Origin: Bacillus alkalicellulosilyticus
Lineage (GTDB): Bacteria > Bacillota > Bacilli > Bacillales > Bacillaceae_F
Reading direction: 5' to 3'
DNA length: 64,000 bases
Assembly (NCBI RefSeq): GCF_002019795.1
Contig: NZ_KV917381.1
Span: forward strand, 1,113,210 to 1,177,209
The notes beneath the pieces are model-generated. The model made no database searches and was not told the DNA's origin. It saw only the letters and a program-made list of their open reading frames with translations. Position numbers and translations under genes: made by a program. Below, in pieces: positions 37,332-47,002 of the stretch (position 1 is the first letter of the stretch; every line of letters begins with the position of its first letter).

Positions 37332-38873
37332 ATGAAAAAGCTTGATGTTTCTAAGTTTGAAAAAATTATAGAAATACGAAATATCGAACGTAGAGATTTC
37401 AACGACATCATTGCATTACAACAACTTTGCTTCCCGAATATGGAGCCATGGAAAATTGAGCATTTGGAAAGTCATCTTGAAACGTTTCCAGAAGGACAGT
37501 TCTGTGTAGAATACGATGGAATCATCATAGGGTCGTGTTCTAGTTTAATTGTTAACTTTGATGAATATGATGACCAACATACGTATGATGATATTACTGA
37601 TGAAGGATATATCACGAATCATGATCCTGAAGGTTATAATTTATATGGGATTGAAGTCATGGTGCATCCAGAGTATCGTCGCATGAAAATTGGGCGTCGA
37701 TTATATGAAGCACGTAAAGATTTAGCAAGACAACTTAATTTAAAAAGCATTATTATTGGTGGGCGAATCCCGAATTATTTTAAGCATGCGGATAGCTTGA
37801 CGCCAAGGGAATATGTTGAGCAAGTCACTTTGCATAATATTTATGACCCCGTGTTAACGTTCCAAATTATAAATGGGTTTACGTTAAAGCGTATCAACAA
37901 AGATTACTTAGAAGATGACAAGGCATCAATGAAATATGCGACATTAATGGAATGGAACAATATTGATTATCAAGCGACAACGAAACGACAATTTAAAACC
38001 TCGTTCCCTGTTAGAATCACATCAATTCAATATATGATGAAAAAAATTGAGTCGTTTGAAGACTTTGCTGTTCAATGTGAGTACTATACAGACGTAGCTG
38101 CAGGATATGGATCTGATTTTGCCGTATTCCCAGAAATTTTTACGACACAGCTGCTCTCGTTCTTACCTGAAAAAAGTCCGAGTCGAGCGATACGACGTTT
38201 AACAGCCTTCACTGAAGATTATATTCGCTTGTTTACTGGACTGGCGATTAAATATAACATCAATATAATTGGTGGGTCTCATTTTGTTGAAGAGGGAGAA
38301 AAAATTTATAACATTGCTTATTTATTTCGTCGAGATGGATCAATTGAAAAACAATATAAACTACACATTACACCGAATGAGCGAAAATATTGGGGAATTA
38401 GTCAGGGCGATGAAATCAAAGTCTTCGATACAGATTGTGGAAAAATCGCCATTCAAATCTGTTATGACGTGGAGTTTCCTGAGCTAGCTCGAATTGCTAC
38501 AGACAAAGGGGCTAACATTATATTTACTCCATTTTGTACTGATGAACGACAAGGCTATCTTCGAGTAAGATATTGCGCTCAGGCAAGGGCAATAGAAAAC
38601 CAAGTGTATACAGTGATTTCAGGAACAGTTGGAAATCTTCCTGATGTGGAAAACATGGACATTCAATATGCTCAGTCAGGAATCTTTTCTCCATCCGACT
38701 TTTCGTTTCCTCGAGATGGAATTGCCGGGGAGTGTAATCCGAACATTGATACCGTTGTTGTAGCTGATGTAGATTTAGAAATATTACGCCGTCATCGAAA
38801 ATCCGGAACCGTCAACCAGCTTCGCGACCGACGACACGATATTTATGAAATTAATTATAAAAACGATAAATAA
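37332..38873 (+). CDS. yhcX: GNAT acetyltransferase fused to a carbon-nitrogen hydrolase (YhcX-like)
   Basis: It is a two-domain cytoplasmic enzyme of 513 aa, the same length and order as B. subtilis YhcX. Residues about 15-205 form a GNAT N-acetyltransferase (acetyl-CoA loop region VHPEYRRMKIGRRLYEARKD). Residues about 225-505 form a nitrilase-superfamily amidase with the triad E268 (FPEIF), K343 (YKLHITPNE) and C377 (QICYDVEFPE). The ATG follows AAAGGAGCTG. It is a single-gene unit between divergent glgB and a bidirectional terminator. The substrate is not established; the YhcX family has been linked to amide/nitrile turnover, including indole-acetate formation, which I mention only as a family hint. 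Confidence 0.9.
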   Translation: MKKLDVSKFEKIIEIRNIERRDFNDIIALQQLCFPNMEPWKIEHLESHLETFPEGQFCVEYDGIIIGSCSSLIVNFDEYDDQHTYDDITDEGYITNHDPEGYNLYGIEVMVHPEYRRMKIGRRLYEARKDLARQLNLKSIIIGGRIPNYFKHADSLTPREYVEQVTLHNIYDPVLTFQIINGFTLKRINKDYLEDDKASMKYATLMEWNNIDYQATTKRQFKTSFPVRITSIQYMMKKIESFEDFAVQCEYYTDVAAGYGSDFAVFPEIFTTQLLSFLPEKSPSRAIRRLTAFTEDYIRLFTGLAIKYNINIIGGSHFVEEGEKIYNIAYLFRRDGSIEKQYKLHITPNERKYWGISQGDEIKVFDTDCGKIAIQICYDVEFPELARIATDKGANIIFTPFCTDERQGYLRVRYCAQARAIENQVYTVISGTVGNLPDVENMDIQYAQSGIFSPSDFSFPRDGIAGECNPNIDTVVVADVDLEILRRHRKSGTVNQLRDRRHDIYEINYKNDK

Positions 38874-38880
38874 AAAAAAA

Positions 38881-38915
38881 GCAAACTGCGTGTGATGTGC
38901 AGTTTGCTTTTTTTT
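38881..38915. terminator. Bidirectional terminator
   Basis: GCAAACTGC and GCAGTTTGC form a perfect 9-pair stem with an A-run before it and eight T after it, serving both the yhcX-type gene and the convergent glycosylase gene. Confidence 0.85.
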
Positions 38916-38925
38916 GGTGAGTAGT

Positions 38926-39729
38926 TCAAGATTGGCAGTTTTGGCAGTAAAACGATTTTTTAGAGGAAAGTATCGTTTTACTAATCGTTGTTCCACACCT
39001 TTTACAAGGTTCCCCTTCTCGGTCATACACATTGGCTTGTTGATAAAAAGAACCGGTGAGGCTGTCCCCGTGAAAGAAAGGATGGTCCATATATCCGCCG
39101 TTTTGTATTCCGAGCTGTAATACTCTTTGCATTGAATTGAAAAGCTTTGCAATCTCTTCGTCAGTCAGTGAATCAGCCGTTCGCATAGGCAACAGTCCAG
39201 CTTCAAAACAAATTTCATCTGAGTAAAAATTTCCTATGCCCGAGACGAATTGCTGATTAACTAACGTTGTTTTTAGAACTCCTCTTCGTTTTTTGACTAA
39301 CGTCATAAAATCAGGTGCTGTCAATGATAATGGGTCAGGTCCTAGGTCCTTCAACTTTTCTTCAATTTGCCTTTGGTCGAATAGGTGTAAATACCCGAGT
39401 CGTAGCCCAATAAAATAAAGCGATTCTTGTTGAAACGAAAGAGTGATTTGTTTTGTGCGATCAGGACTTTCCTCTTCTCTTCCGAAATACATCCACCCTC
39501 CAAGCATGAGGTGAAGTAGAAGCACTTGACCGGTCTGAAGGTGAAATAATAAATATTTAGCACGTCTGTCAATCTGAGTGAAACTGTTCCCTTGAAGTGT
39601 ATTTTGAAAAAACTCACTTTTGATATTTAGTGATTTTTCACGAGTTACTATTATATTGCTGATAGGCTTTCCAACCACCTTGGTTGTTAACATTCGTTTA
39701 TAGGTTTCCATTTCAGGTAATTCAGGCAC
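38926..39729 (-). CDS. Fpg/Nei-family DNA glycosylase (divergent)
   Basis: It is a base-excision repair glycosylase/AP lyase of 267 aa. The start is GTG 39729, six bases after AAAGGAGG, which puts the catalytic Pro at position 2 and Glu at 3 (PELPEMETY); an upstream in-frame start would bury them. The helix-two-turn-helix appears as VSGIGNFYSDEICFEAGLLP and the C-terminal zinc finger has all four Cys (CKRCG...CQNCQ). The damaged-base-recognition segment typical of MutM (RDPRKFG) is replaced by GLRLGYLHLFDQ, so this is a paralogue rather than the main mutM. The lesion it prefers cannot be stated. Confidence 0.85.
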   Translation of the reverse strand: MPELPEMETYKRMLTTKVVGKPISNIIVTREKSLNIKSEFFQNTLQGNSFTQIDRRAKYLLFHLQTGQVLLLHLMLGGWMYFGREEESPDRTKQITLSFQQESLYFIGLRLGYLHLFDQRQIEEKLKDLGPDPLSLTAPDFMTLVKKRRGVLKTTLVNQQFVSGIGNFYSDEICFEAGLLPMRTADSLTDEEIAKLFNSMQRVLQLGIQNGGYMDHPFFHGDSLTGSFYQQANVYDREGEPCKRCGTTISKTILSSKKSFYCQNCQS

Positions 39730-39809
39730 GGGTTTACCTCCTTTTATCAATTTTGTGTTTAAGTCATTTTAAGTATGGAAAGGATGAGGATGATAAGGGA
39801 GGAGAATCG

Positions 39810-40316
39810 ATGAATATTGAAAAAATCATAGTCAAACACCCTATTCTTTCATTGTCCTTAGCTATATTCTTTATTATTCTTACAACATGGGTGACTTACA
39901 CATTATTGATGAAAGAAACGTTACAAACAAATTGGAAATTAGATGTTGTAGGAACAGAACATACTTATCGTTCAGGAGATAGAACGGACTTTCACGTATT
40001 TCTTGAAGATGAAAATGGTGAACCGATTACAAACGCCAATGTAAAGGTAACTTTTGATATGCCTGATATGGTTCATAACATCCAAAAGACGATGCACCAC
40101 CTTGAGGGAGGTTTATATGAGGCAGAAGTCATATTCTCAATGGGTGGAACGTGGATTGGTGTGATAGAAGCTAGTCAAGGTGGAAATCAATACATTAATC
40201 AAGCTCTTATAGAAGTAGATGGACCGACTATCCCAGAAGGAAACCGTGATCCCGCCGACCATTTTAGTTTAGAACAACCATTGCCTTCTTGGATAATCCA
40301 AGAGGTAAGGCAATAA
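39810..40316 (+). CDS. Membrane-anchored YtkA/FixH-like protein
   Basis: It is a 168-residue protein with one N-terminal membrane segment (about 12-34) and an extracellular beta-sandwich (about 45-145). The domain shows the YtkA-like pattern DFHVFLEDENGEPITNANVK followed by FDMPDMVHNIQKTMHHLEGG and a GGTWIGVIEA strand, also seen in FixH. The His/Met-rich MPDMVHNIQKTMHH segment suggests copper binding, an inference. The start is ATG 39810, behind GGGAGGAG; earlier in-frame codons overlap the divergent glycosylase gene. Probably a monocistron; a possible role is metal handling at the cell surface. Confidence 0.78.
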   Translation: MNIEKIIVKHPILSLSLAIFFIILTTWVTYTLLMKETLQTNWKLDVVGTEHTYRSGDRTDFHVFLEDENGEPITNANVKVTFDMPDMVHNIQKTMHHLEGGLYEAEVIFSMGGTWIGVIEASQGGNQYINQALIEVDGPTIPEGNRDPADHFSLEQPLPSWIIQEVRQ

Positions 40317-40324
40317 CTTGGTTA

Positions 40325-40353
40325 AAGCCAAGCTTTCTCGTAAAGCTTGGCTT
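40325..40353 (+). terminator. Hairpin after the YtkA-like gene
   Basis: AAGCCAAGCTTT and AAAGCTTGGCTT form a perfect 12-pair stem with a 5-base loop. Only a weak T-rich tail follows. Confidence 0.65.
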
Positions 40354-40485
40354 CATTGTGTATATAGGCTGGTTTTGTGTTATGTTTATCATGTCGAATT
40401 GATAGACTTTTTATTTTTGCAATGACATTTATGTTATTGTAAGTTAAGATATTGAAATATAAGGGAAATGTAAGGAGATGACGAT

Positions 40486-41535
40486 ATGAAAGTAAGCAAA
40501 TCAATTTTTGGTGAGTTCAATGGACAACCTGTAGATGCGTATACAATAAGCAATTCAAACAACATGACATTTACGTGTATATCTTACGGTTGTATTATTA
40601 CAAGTATTTTAACTCCAGACCGTAACGGGAATGTAGAAGAGGTGACGTTAGGGTTTGATGATTTACCTAATTACATTAACAACTCTCCGTATTTTGGCTC
40701 AATCGTTGGAAGAATTGCTGGGAGAATTGGTGGAGCTCAGTTCGAGCTTGATGGCAAAACATATACATTAGCTAAAAACGATGGAGAAAACCATTTACAT
40801 GGTGGGATTCATTCTTTTAGCCATGTCGTTTGGAATGCATCGGTAATCGAAAATGAAAAAGAAGCAGGGGTAGAATTTACATACACTAGCCCTGATGGTG
40901 AAGAGGGATTCCCTGGAACCGTTGAGCTAAGTGTGAAATACATATTAAATAATGAGAATGAAATCACGATGTCATATAACGGTGTAACAGACCAAAAAAC
41001 ATTGCTAAACATGACAAATCATACGTACTTTAATTTGAGTGGGAATATAAAGACGGATGTTTCCTCACACAAGTTGACGATGAAAAGTAACAAATTTATT
41101 GAGCTACAAGAAAATTTAATTCCAACAGGTGAATTCCTGGAAGTCGAAGGTACTCCTTTTGATTTCAGAAATGGAAGATTGCTTGGGGAAGGTTTTACAT
41201 CGCCGCATATCCAAAATATACGTGCTAGTAAAGGCTATGACCATCCATTTATGCTAAGCGAAAATCACAACGAAGAAATTATTTTAGAGGATGAGAAAAG
41301 CGGAAGAGCCTTACTCGTTGAAACCGATGAGCCTTGTGTTGTCGTTTACACGAGTAATATGTTAGGTGGCGAGTTCGACATCCGCGGTACAAAAGCGCAG
41401 CCTTATTTAGCGGTATGCCTTGAGACTCAAGGAGCACCTGATTCTATCCACCATCCTCAATTTGGGTCAAGCATTTTAGACAAAGGTGAGAGCTATAGTA
41501 GGACTACGACCTTTCGTTTTTTTGTAAAGGAATAA
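40486..41535 (+). CDS. galM: Aldose 1-epimerase (mutarotase)
   Basis: It interconverts alpha and beta anomers of glucose or galactose (349 aa, normal length). The beta-sandwich fold is recognisable from FTCISYGCIITSILTPDRNG, NHLHGGIHSF, NHTYFNLSG (catalytic His region) and CLETQGAPDSIHHPQ (catalytic Glu). It is cytoplasmic with no signal peptide. The ATG follows AAGGAGATGAC. It lies 88 bases before the phosphoglucomutase gene, a sensible pairing for feeding sugar from starch breakdown into glucose-6-phosphate and glucose-1-phosphate. Confidence 0.94.
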   Translation: MKVSKSIFGEFNGQPVDAYTISNSNNMTFTCISYGCIITSILTPDRNGNVEEVTLGFDDLPNYINNSPYFGSIVGRIAGRIGGAQFELDGKTYTLAKNDGENHLHGGIHSFSHVVWNASVIENEKEAGVEFTYTSPDGEEGFPGTVELSVKYILNNENEITMSYNGVTDQKTLLNMTNHTYFNLSGNIKTDVSSHKLTMKSNKFIELQENLIPTGEFLEVEGTPFDFRNGRLLGEGFTSPHIQNIRASKGYDHPFMLSENHNEEIILEDEKSGRALLVETDEPCVVVYTSNMLGGEFDIRGTKAQPYLAVCLETQGAPDSIHHPQFGSSILDKGESYSRTTTFRFFVKE

Positions 41536-41622
41536 TCGGTAAAAATTAACATAAAGTAGCTTGAACAAATATCTTCACTTCGTAGAAAATAAAAGATAGT
41601 GAAGAGCAAAGGGAGGCCCTAC

Positions 41623-43359
41623 ATGGACTGGAGACAAGAATATAAAAAATGGAATGAAAATCAAGCACTAGAACCTGAACTAAAAGAGATTTTAGAAAAA
41701 TATAAAGATGATGACGTAACATTGGAAGATTGTTTTTATAAAAATCTAGAATTCGGTACAGGCGGCATGCGAGGGGAAATCGGACCAGGATCAAATCGAA
41801 TGAATACATATACCATTCGCAAAGCAGCTGAAGGGCTTGCTCGTTACATCGAAGAGCATGGGGAAGAGGCTGTTCGTAGAGGAGTTGTTATCGCTTATGA
41901 CTCTAGACATAAGTCTCCGGAGTTCGCACTTGAAGCGGCGCTGACTTTAGGGAATCATGGAATTCAAACCTATTTATTTCAAGAACTTCGACCAACTCCA
42001 GAGCTCTCGTTTGCGGTTAGATACTTAAACGCTTTTTCAGGAATTGTAATTACAGCTAGTCATAATCCACCAGAATATAATGGGTTTAAAGTGTATGGTG
42101 ATGATGGAGGGCAATTACCTCCAGGGCCAGCTGACCATCTAGTCAGAAAAGTAAATGAAGTAGAAGATGAGTTAGCGATTGAAGTTGCCCAGGAAAATGA
42201 GTTAAAAGCATCACAATTGTTAAAAATGCTAGGAGAAGAAGTTGACCTGGCTTATAATACGGAACTTCAAACGATAATCGTGAATCCAAAACTTGTTCAG
42301 GAAGATGGAAAGAATGTCTCCATAGTGTTTACTCCACTTCACGGCACAGCCAATATCCCTGTGCGTCGAGTCTTTGAAACAAGTGGTTTTACAAATGTAT
42401 CGGTCGTAAAAGAACAGGAATTACCTGATCCGAACTTTTCAACTGTAACGTCTCCTAATCCTGAAGAACATGCAGCTTTTGAATTAGCCATCAAGCTTGG
42501 GGAAGAAATTACAGCTGATGTGCTCATAGCAACAGACCCAGATGCTGACCGAGTGGGTGTTGCGACAAAGAATGAAGAAGGACAATATGTCGTGTTAACA
42601 GGGAATCAAACAGGTGCCCTTATGCTTGACTATATTCTTTCACAAAAAAAAGCATTAAACGAATTACCGGACAATGGGGTTGTTCTAAAAACGATTGTTA
42701 CTTCGGATATCGGTCGAGCGATTGCAACTCACTATGGCATTGAAGTGGTCGACACACTGACAGGATTTAAGTTCATTGGTGAGAAAATTAAAGAGTATGA
42801 AGAGAACAACAGCAAAACATTCCTTTTTGGTTATGAGGAAAGCTATGGTTATTTGATTGGTGATTTTGTTCGAGATAAAGATGCGGTTCAAGCATGTTTG
42901 CTTGCAGGCGAATTAACCGCGTATTATAAAAAGCGTGGGATGACACTTTATCAAGGACTGATTGAAGTGTTTGAGAAATACGGTTTTTATTTAGAAGACC
43001 TTGAATCTCTTACGCTTAAAGGAAAAGCGGGTATTGAAAAAATTCAGTCCATTCTCTCTCATTTCCGAGCGAATCCAATAAAAGAAATAGCAAACCATAA
43101 AGTTGATTTTGTGGAAGATTATAAAACAAGTGAACGGCTATATCTAGAAAGTAACCTAGTAGAGACAATTGATTTACCTAAATCTGATGTAATCAAATAT
43201 ATCCTAGAAGATGGTACATGGGTATGTATGAGACCATCAGGAACGGAACCAAAGGTCAAGTTCTATTTTGGTGTTAAACGCTCAACATTATCGGAAAGTC
43301 AACAGTTTTTAGCTTCTGTAAAGCAAGAGCTAATGGCTAAAATTCAGTCGTTAGTATAA
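41623..43359 (+). CDS. pgcA: Alpha-phosphoglucomutase
   Basis: It interconverts glucose-6-phosphate and glucose-1-phosphate (578 aa, the Bacillus PgcA/YhxB type). The phosphoserine loop is [16 protein letters not shown], the metal loop is [10 protein letters not shown], the sugar-binding loop is GYEESYGY and the C-terminal phosphate loop is [12 protein letters not shown]. The start is ATG 41623 with GGGAGG five bases upstream; an in-frame GTG at 41599 has no ribosome site. It links glycolysis with the glycogen operon and with wall and lipoteichoic-acid precursors. A perfect terminator follows. Confidence 0.94.
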   Translation: MDWRQEYKKWNENQALEPELKEILEKYKDDDVTLEDCFYKNLEFGTGGMRGEIGPGSNRMNTYTIRKAAEGLARYIEEHGEEAVRRGVVIAYDSRHKSPEFALEAALTLGNHGIQTYLFQELRPTPELSFAVRYLNAFSGIVITASHNPPEYNGFKVYGDDGGQLPPGPADHLVRKVNEVEDELAIEVAQENELKASQLLKMLGEEVDLAYNTELQTIIVNPKLVQEDGKNVSIVFTPLHGTANIPVRRVFETSGFTNVSVVKEQELPDPNFSTVTSPNPEEHAAFELAIKLGEEITADVLIATDPDADRVGVATKNEEGQYVVLTGNQTGALMLDYILSQKKALNELPDNGVVLKTIVTSDIGRAIATHYGIEVVDTLTGFKFIGEKIKEYEENNSKTFLFGYEESYGYLIGDFVRDKDAVQACLLAGELTAYYKKRGMTLYQGLIEVFEKYGFYLEDLESLTLKGKAGIEKIQSILSHFRANPIKEIANHKVDFVEDYKTSERLYLESNLVETIDLPKSDVIKYILEDGTWVCMRPSGTEPKVKFYFGVKRSTLSESQQFLASVKQELMAKIQSLV

Positions 43360-43366
43360 AAGTAAT

Positions 43367-43405
43367 AGAAACGAAGTGGATATAGATAATCCACTTCGTT
43401 TCTTT
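43367..43405 (+). terminator. Rho-independent terminator after pgcA
   Basis: AGAAACGAAGTGGAT and ATCCACTTCGTTTCT form a perfect stem of 15 pairs with a short loop, then TTTT. Confidence 0.88.
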
Positions 43406-43568
43406 TTGGCTCTATAATATTTGTTGGGGTATATAAACAGTTTTTTCATCATGGGCTATGCCCATAATGAAAAAAAGAACACGTTAGCATCGTAGTTAGT
43501 AAAAGACGGCTTAACGGAATTTAACATTGCTGTTACGGTGAGATGCAACTAACCATAATGGGTGGAAA

Positions 43569-43820
43569 CGGACAGAACAAAAAGAAAAAGCATTGATGGA
43601 GTCCGAAAAGAGAGTGAATACGGACAGGTCAAGATGAAAAAGCATTGGTGGAGTCCGAAAAGAGAGGGAATACGGACAGAACAAAAAGAAAAAGCACTGG
43701 TGGAGTCCGAAAAGTGAGGGAATACGGACAGAACAAGAAGAAAAAGCACTGTTCGAGTCCGAAACAGGAGGGAATACGGATAGGTCAAGAAGAAAAAGCA
43801 CCGATTGTGTCCGAAATAGG
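43569..43820. repeat. Tandem array 1: 52-bp unit, about five copies
   Basis: Units start at 43569, 43621, 43673, 43725 and 43777, exactly 52 bases apart, the last incomplete. Each unit has CGGAC at positions 1-5 and GTCCG at 33-37, able to pair, an A/G-rich interior (AAAAAGAAAAAGCA) and a spacer GAAAAGAGAGGGAATA before the next unit. 52 is not a multiple of 3, so it does not encode a repeated peptide in one frame. The flanks 43406-43568 and 43821-43936 hold no gene. It resembles array 2 at 57131. Confidence 0.9.
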
Positions 43821-43936
43821 TAGTTTATTTTCTATGCTTTCAAAAAATAGACTCAGAAAGTAATAGACGCCAGCAAGGAAGGGAAAGGGCTCGTTTTTTT
43901 AACTATATTCTCGTAATCTATGATATGATATAGAAA

Positions 43937-43951
43937 ATGGAAGCGCTAACT
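43937..43951. promoter_or_regulatory. CcpA cre site before the DUF624 gene
   Basis: ATGGAAGCGCTAACT fits the Bacillus cre consensus WTGNAANCGNWNNCW at every fixed position. It lies 25 bases before the start codon, so CcpA would block early transcription when preferred sugar is plentiful. Confidence 0.65.
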
Positions 43952-43975
43952 TCTAAGGATGAAGGTGATGAATCA

Positions 43976-44632
43976 ATGGATGTAAAGGGATTTACAGGAG
44001 TAATCATGGTCATTTGCGAGTGGGTAATGAGACTAGCAGTTGTTAATCTATTGTGGATGCTTGGAACACTAGTAGGTTTAGGTGTTTTTGGTATCATGCC
44101 TGCTACAATTTCTTTATTTACAGTGACAAGAAAGTGGATGTTGGGAGACTTGGATGTACCAATCTTCAAAACGTTTGTCTCTACATATAAAAAGGAATTT
44201 ATTAAATCCAATCTTGCAGGTTTACTATTCGCCTTTGTAGCCTATGTTTTATATATTGATTTCTTGTTTGTGTCAACGCTAGAAGGGATGCTTCATACCG
44301 TGTTAATGGTTGCATTACTAACAGCAGTGCTATGTTACTGTGTCATTGTCCTGTACTTCTTTCCTTTGTATGTTCATTATGAATTAAAACTGTTTCAATA
44401 CTTTAAGCGCTCCTTATTACTCGGATTAATTCGGCCGTTTTCTACGATTATGATCGTAATTGCTTTAGCGACAATCTACATTCCATTTTTGTTGTTCCCA
44501 GCATTAATCCCTTTTTTCGGAGTGAGTTTAGGAGGATATGTCATCATGTATATTTCCTATCGCCTTTTCACGAACATTGCAAAAAAACAAGAAGAGTTAA
44601 CTGCCCAAGGTCAAACTCAAGCGGAAGCATAA
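43976..44632 (+). CDS. DUF624 (YesL-like) membrane protein
   Basis: It is a 218-residue protein with five predicted membrane segments, matching YesL/DUF624: an N-terminal block ending in WMLGTLVGLGVFGIMPAT, a soluble GDLDVPIFKTFVSTYKKEF stretch, and C-terminal hydrophobic pairs. The start is ATG 43976, behind AAGGTGAT; an in-frame ATG at 43937 lies inside the cre site and has no ribosome site. YesL proteins are usually encoded with sugar ABC importers or YesMN two-component systems; here it stands alone behind array 1. The molecular role is unknown. Confidence 0.85.
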   Translation: MDVKGFTGVIMVICEWVMRLAVVNLLWMLGTLVGLGVFGIMPATISLFTVTRKWMLGDLDVPIFKTFVSTYKKEFIKSNLAGLLFAFVAYVLYIDFLFVSTLEGMLHTVLMVALLTAVLCYCVIVLYFFPLYVHYELKLFQYFKRSLLLGLIRPFSTIMIVIALATIYIPFLLFPALIPFFGVSLGGYVIMYISYRLFTNIAKKQEELTAQGQTQAEA

Positions 44633-44651
44633 TTTATAATCATACGATAAA

Positions 44652-44689
44652 AAGGGCTTGGATCCGAGATACAACGGATCCAAGCCCTT
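44652..44689. terminator. Hairpin after the DUF624 gene
   Basis: AAGGGCTTGGATCCG and CGGATCCAAGCCCTT form a perfect 15-pair stem. The A-run is on the left and no T-run follows on the plus strand, so plus-strand termination may be imperfect. Confidence 0.65.
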
Positions 44690-44820
44690 CATATTACCAT
44701 TTGATAAGCGGATTTATTATGTAAGTTTATGGCTTGCGTTATCTTGTTTAGTAAAATGCTTCATGAAATACCTGTTCTTCTCATAAATTGTGATAAGGCA
44801 ACTTTTGAGGAGGGAGCTAG

Positions 44821-46236
44821 ATGGCAGTGGATGAAGGGAAAAAGTTAGAATATGCGATAGAGGAAATTACGGAAATTGCTACAGATTTCGGGTTAGATTT
44901 TTATCCAATGAGGTATGAAATATGCCCATCTGATATTATTTATACATTTGGCGCATATGGTATGCCTACGAGGTTCTCTCATTGGAGTTTCGGCAAACAG
45001 TTCCATAAAATGAAACTCCAGTACGACCTAGGGTTAAGTAAGATTTATGAACTTGTGATTAATTCAAATCCTTGTTATGCCTTCTTACTGGATTCGAATA
45101 GCCTGATTCAAAATAAGTTAATCATTGCTCACGTTCTTGCCCATTGTGACTTCTTCAAAAACAATGTTCGCTTTTCTAATACTAGGCGTGACATGGTTGA
45201 AAGCATGAGTGCTACGGCGGAACGTATCGCCCGGTATGAACTTATTCATGGGAAGGAAGAGGTCGAAACGTTTTTAGATGCCATTTTATCGATTCAAGAA
45301 CATATCGATCCAAGTCTAGTTCGTCCTAAGCTTTCTTGGTCTTTGGAAGATGAAGAAGAAGAGGATGACAACCCTAAGTACAGTTCACCATATGATGATT
45401 TATGGGAGCTAGATAGTGAGAAAAAAGAAGAAGAACCGAAAAAAAGAAAAAAGAAATTTCCACCTAGACCAGAGAAAGACTTGTTACTTTTCATTGAGGA
45501 GTACAGTAGAGAACTTGAGCCATGGCAACGCGATGTGTTAACGATGATGCGCGAGGAAATGCTTTATTTCTGGCCACAGCTAGAAACAAAAATCATGAAC
45601 GAAGGCTGGGCTTCCTATTGGCATATGCGTATTCTTCGTGAAATGAACTTAACGACCGAGGAGACGATTGAATACGCCAAGCTCAATGCTGGAGTCATTC
45701 AACCTTCCAAAACACAAATCAATCCATATTACCTTGGGCTGAAAATCTTTGAGGACATTGAAGAGCGTTATGATAATCCAACAAAGGAAATGCAAGACAT
45801 TCAAGGCGTAAAGCCAGGAAGTGGCAGGGAAAAAATCTTTGAAGTCAGAGAAATAGAATCGGATATTTCTTTTATTCGCAACTATCTAACAAAAGATTTG
45901 GTTGGTCGAGAAGATATGTATTTGTTCCAAAAGCAAGGGGCTGACTATAAAGTGATTGATAAAGAATGGGAAAAGGTAAGAGACCAACTTGTTCAATCAA
46001 GAGTTAATGGTGGGTTTCCTTATTTAACGGTAACCGATGGTGATTATCTAAAAAATGGAGAGCTGTACATTACTCATCATTTTGAAGGAACAGAGTTAGA
46101 TGTTAGTTATTTAGAAAAGGTATTGCCTAACATCTATCAGTTGTGGGGTCGTACGGTTCATATGGAAACGACGATTAATGAGAAAAGAATTGATTTTATA
46201 TACGATGGTCGAAAGGTTCATCGAAAATATCTGTGA
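44821..46236 (+). CDS. spoVR: SpoVR family protein
   Basis: It is a sporulation protein linked to cortex formation in B. subtilis (471 aa; family about 468). It shows the family's N-terminal block ([34 protein letters not shown]), the [12 protein letters not shown] region with conserved His residues, an acidic/basic low-complexity hinge at about 178-220, the [12 protein letters not shown] block (histidine-containing) and a conserved C-terminal half. The ATG follows GAGGAGGGAG. It appears complete. Residues about 358-375 are encoded by a 51-base stretch that is repeated perfectly at 50147-50197. Confidence 0.94.
   Translation: MAVDEGKKLEYAIEEITEIATDFGLDFYPMRYEICPSDIIYTFGAYGMPTRFSHWSFGKQFHKMKLQYDLGLSKIYELVINSNPCYAFLLDSNSLIQNKLIIAHVLAHCDFFKNNVRFSNTRRDMVESMSATAERIARYELIHGKEEVETFLDAILSIQEHIDPSLVRPKLSWSLEDEEEEDDNPKYSSPYDDLWELDSEKKEEEPKKRKKKFPPRPEKDLLLFIEEYSRELEPWQRDVLTMMREEMLYFWPQLETKIMNEGWASYWHMRILREMNLTTEETIEYAKLNAGVIQPSKTQINPYYLGLKIFEDIEERYDNPTKEMQDIQGVKPGSGREKIFEVREIESDISFIRNYLTKDLVGREDMYLFQKQGADYKVIDKEWEKVRDQLVQSRVNGGFPYLTVTDGDYLKNGELYITHHFEGTELDVSYLEKVLPNIYQLWGRTVHMETTINEKRIDFIYDGRKVHRKYL
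45894..45944. repeat. 51-bp direct repeat, left copy (inside spoVR)
   Basis: It begins AGATTTGGTTGGTCGAG and ends AAAAGCAAGGGGCTGA. It is identical over 51 bases to 50147-50197, 4253 bases away in the same orientation. The left copy is in-frame coding sequence of spoVR; the right copy is intergenic. Confidence 0.95.
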
Positions 46237-46270
46237 TGGAAGAATAGAATAGAGCGTTTTCGCCAATGCC

Positions 46271-46309
46271 TAAAGCCCGTTGTGAGTGTATTTTTCACAA
46301 CGGGCTTTA
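46271..46309 (+). terminator. Rho-independent terminator after spoVR
   Basis: TAAAGCCCGTTGTGA and TCACAACGGGCTTTA form a perfect 15-pair stem. Only a weak T tail follows. Confidence 0.8.
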
Positions 46310-47002
46310 TGGCTACCTATTTACGAATATACTAATATGTAAGGAATACCAAATTGAAAAGAGGCTTGCGACATGAGCGAGATTGAAAAAAAGCTAGAAT
46401 TAGAATTACTGTTTTTCATTTTGTAGATAGAATTACCTATGTAGAATTACTCTTTAACCATGAAAATATATGGAATAAAATGTATTATTATGAATAATGT
46501 ATTTTTTAATCTACTTCTGTAATCAAGGAAAATCAGTAAGAAGTGTAGTCATGGAGTATTTTTATACTTATTTTATTATTGTATTGGATTTTGCTTATCT
46601 ACTGTCTTGTTTAATTTGAAAAAATTGTACCTAATAAATTTTTACTAGGATATTTCGTCTCTATTGAGGGATTCTTTATTTTTAATAGAATTATTTTTGA
46701 TGGATTCATATTTTTCTTGATTCCACTTCTTTTTGCCAAATTTAATACCGTATGTGTTCTTAGCTACGGATTTCCTAATTTTTATTAGCACTTTCTTGTT
46801 TAATATCACCAATACAGAAAAACCTTATCTAACAAATATTCCTATATGTAGGACCAAAAGTATGAAAAAGCAAGCTCAGTTGTTATGACAAAGTATTATT
46901 GAAAGAGGAGCGATTATGAAAATGATTTTAAAAATGATTCTAAAAATTCATTAAACCTTTCATTTTTAATATAGTTAGGAAATTCAAGGGAGGTAGCATA
47001 AA
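46310..47002. other. AT-rich gene-poor stretch with coding remnants
   Basis: There is no intact gene in about 690 bases. A short frame at 46374 (MSEIEKKLELELLFFIL, then stop) and a stop-free hydrophobic stretch at about 46650-46786 (reading YFVSIEGFFIFNRIIFDG then FIFFLIPLLFAKFN) look like pieces of decayed genes, the second a former membrane protein. The composition is visibly more AT-rich than the housekeeping genes on either side. It is the left part of the region bounded by the 51-bp repeats. Confidence 0.45.

Noticed and set aside
43511-43801. Long minus-strand open frames across array 1
   Set aside because: Two different frames stay open because a stop-free 52-base unit shifts frame each copy. 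There is no ribosome site and the peptides are low-complexity products of the repeat.
43569-43820. Array 1 as a CRISPR array
   Set aside because: Whole 52-base units repeat, with no unique spacers of constant length and no cas genes. The same holds for array 2 at 57131-57540.
46310-47002. Insertion sequence at the left end of the immunity island
   Set aside because: No transposase reading, no terminal inverted repeats and no short target duplication were seen; only the 51-bp repeat is clear.
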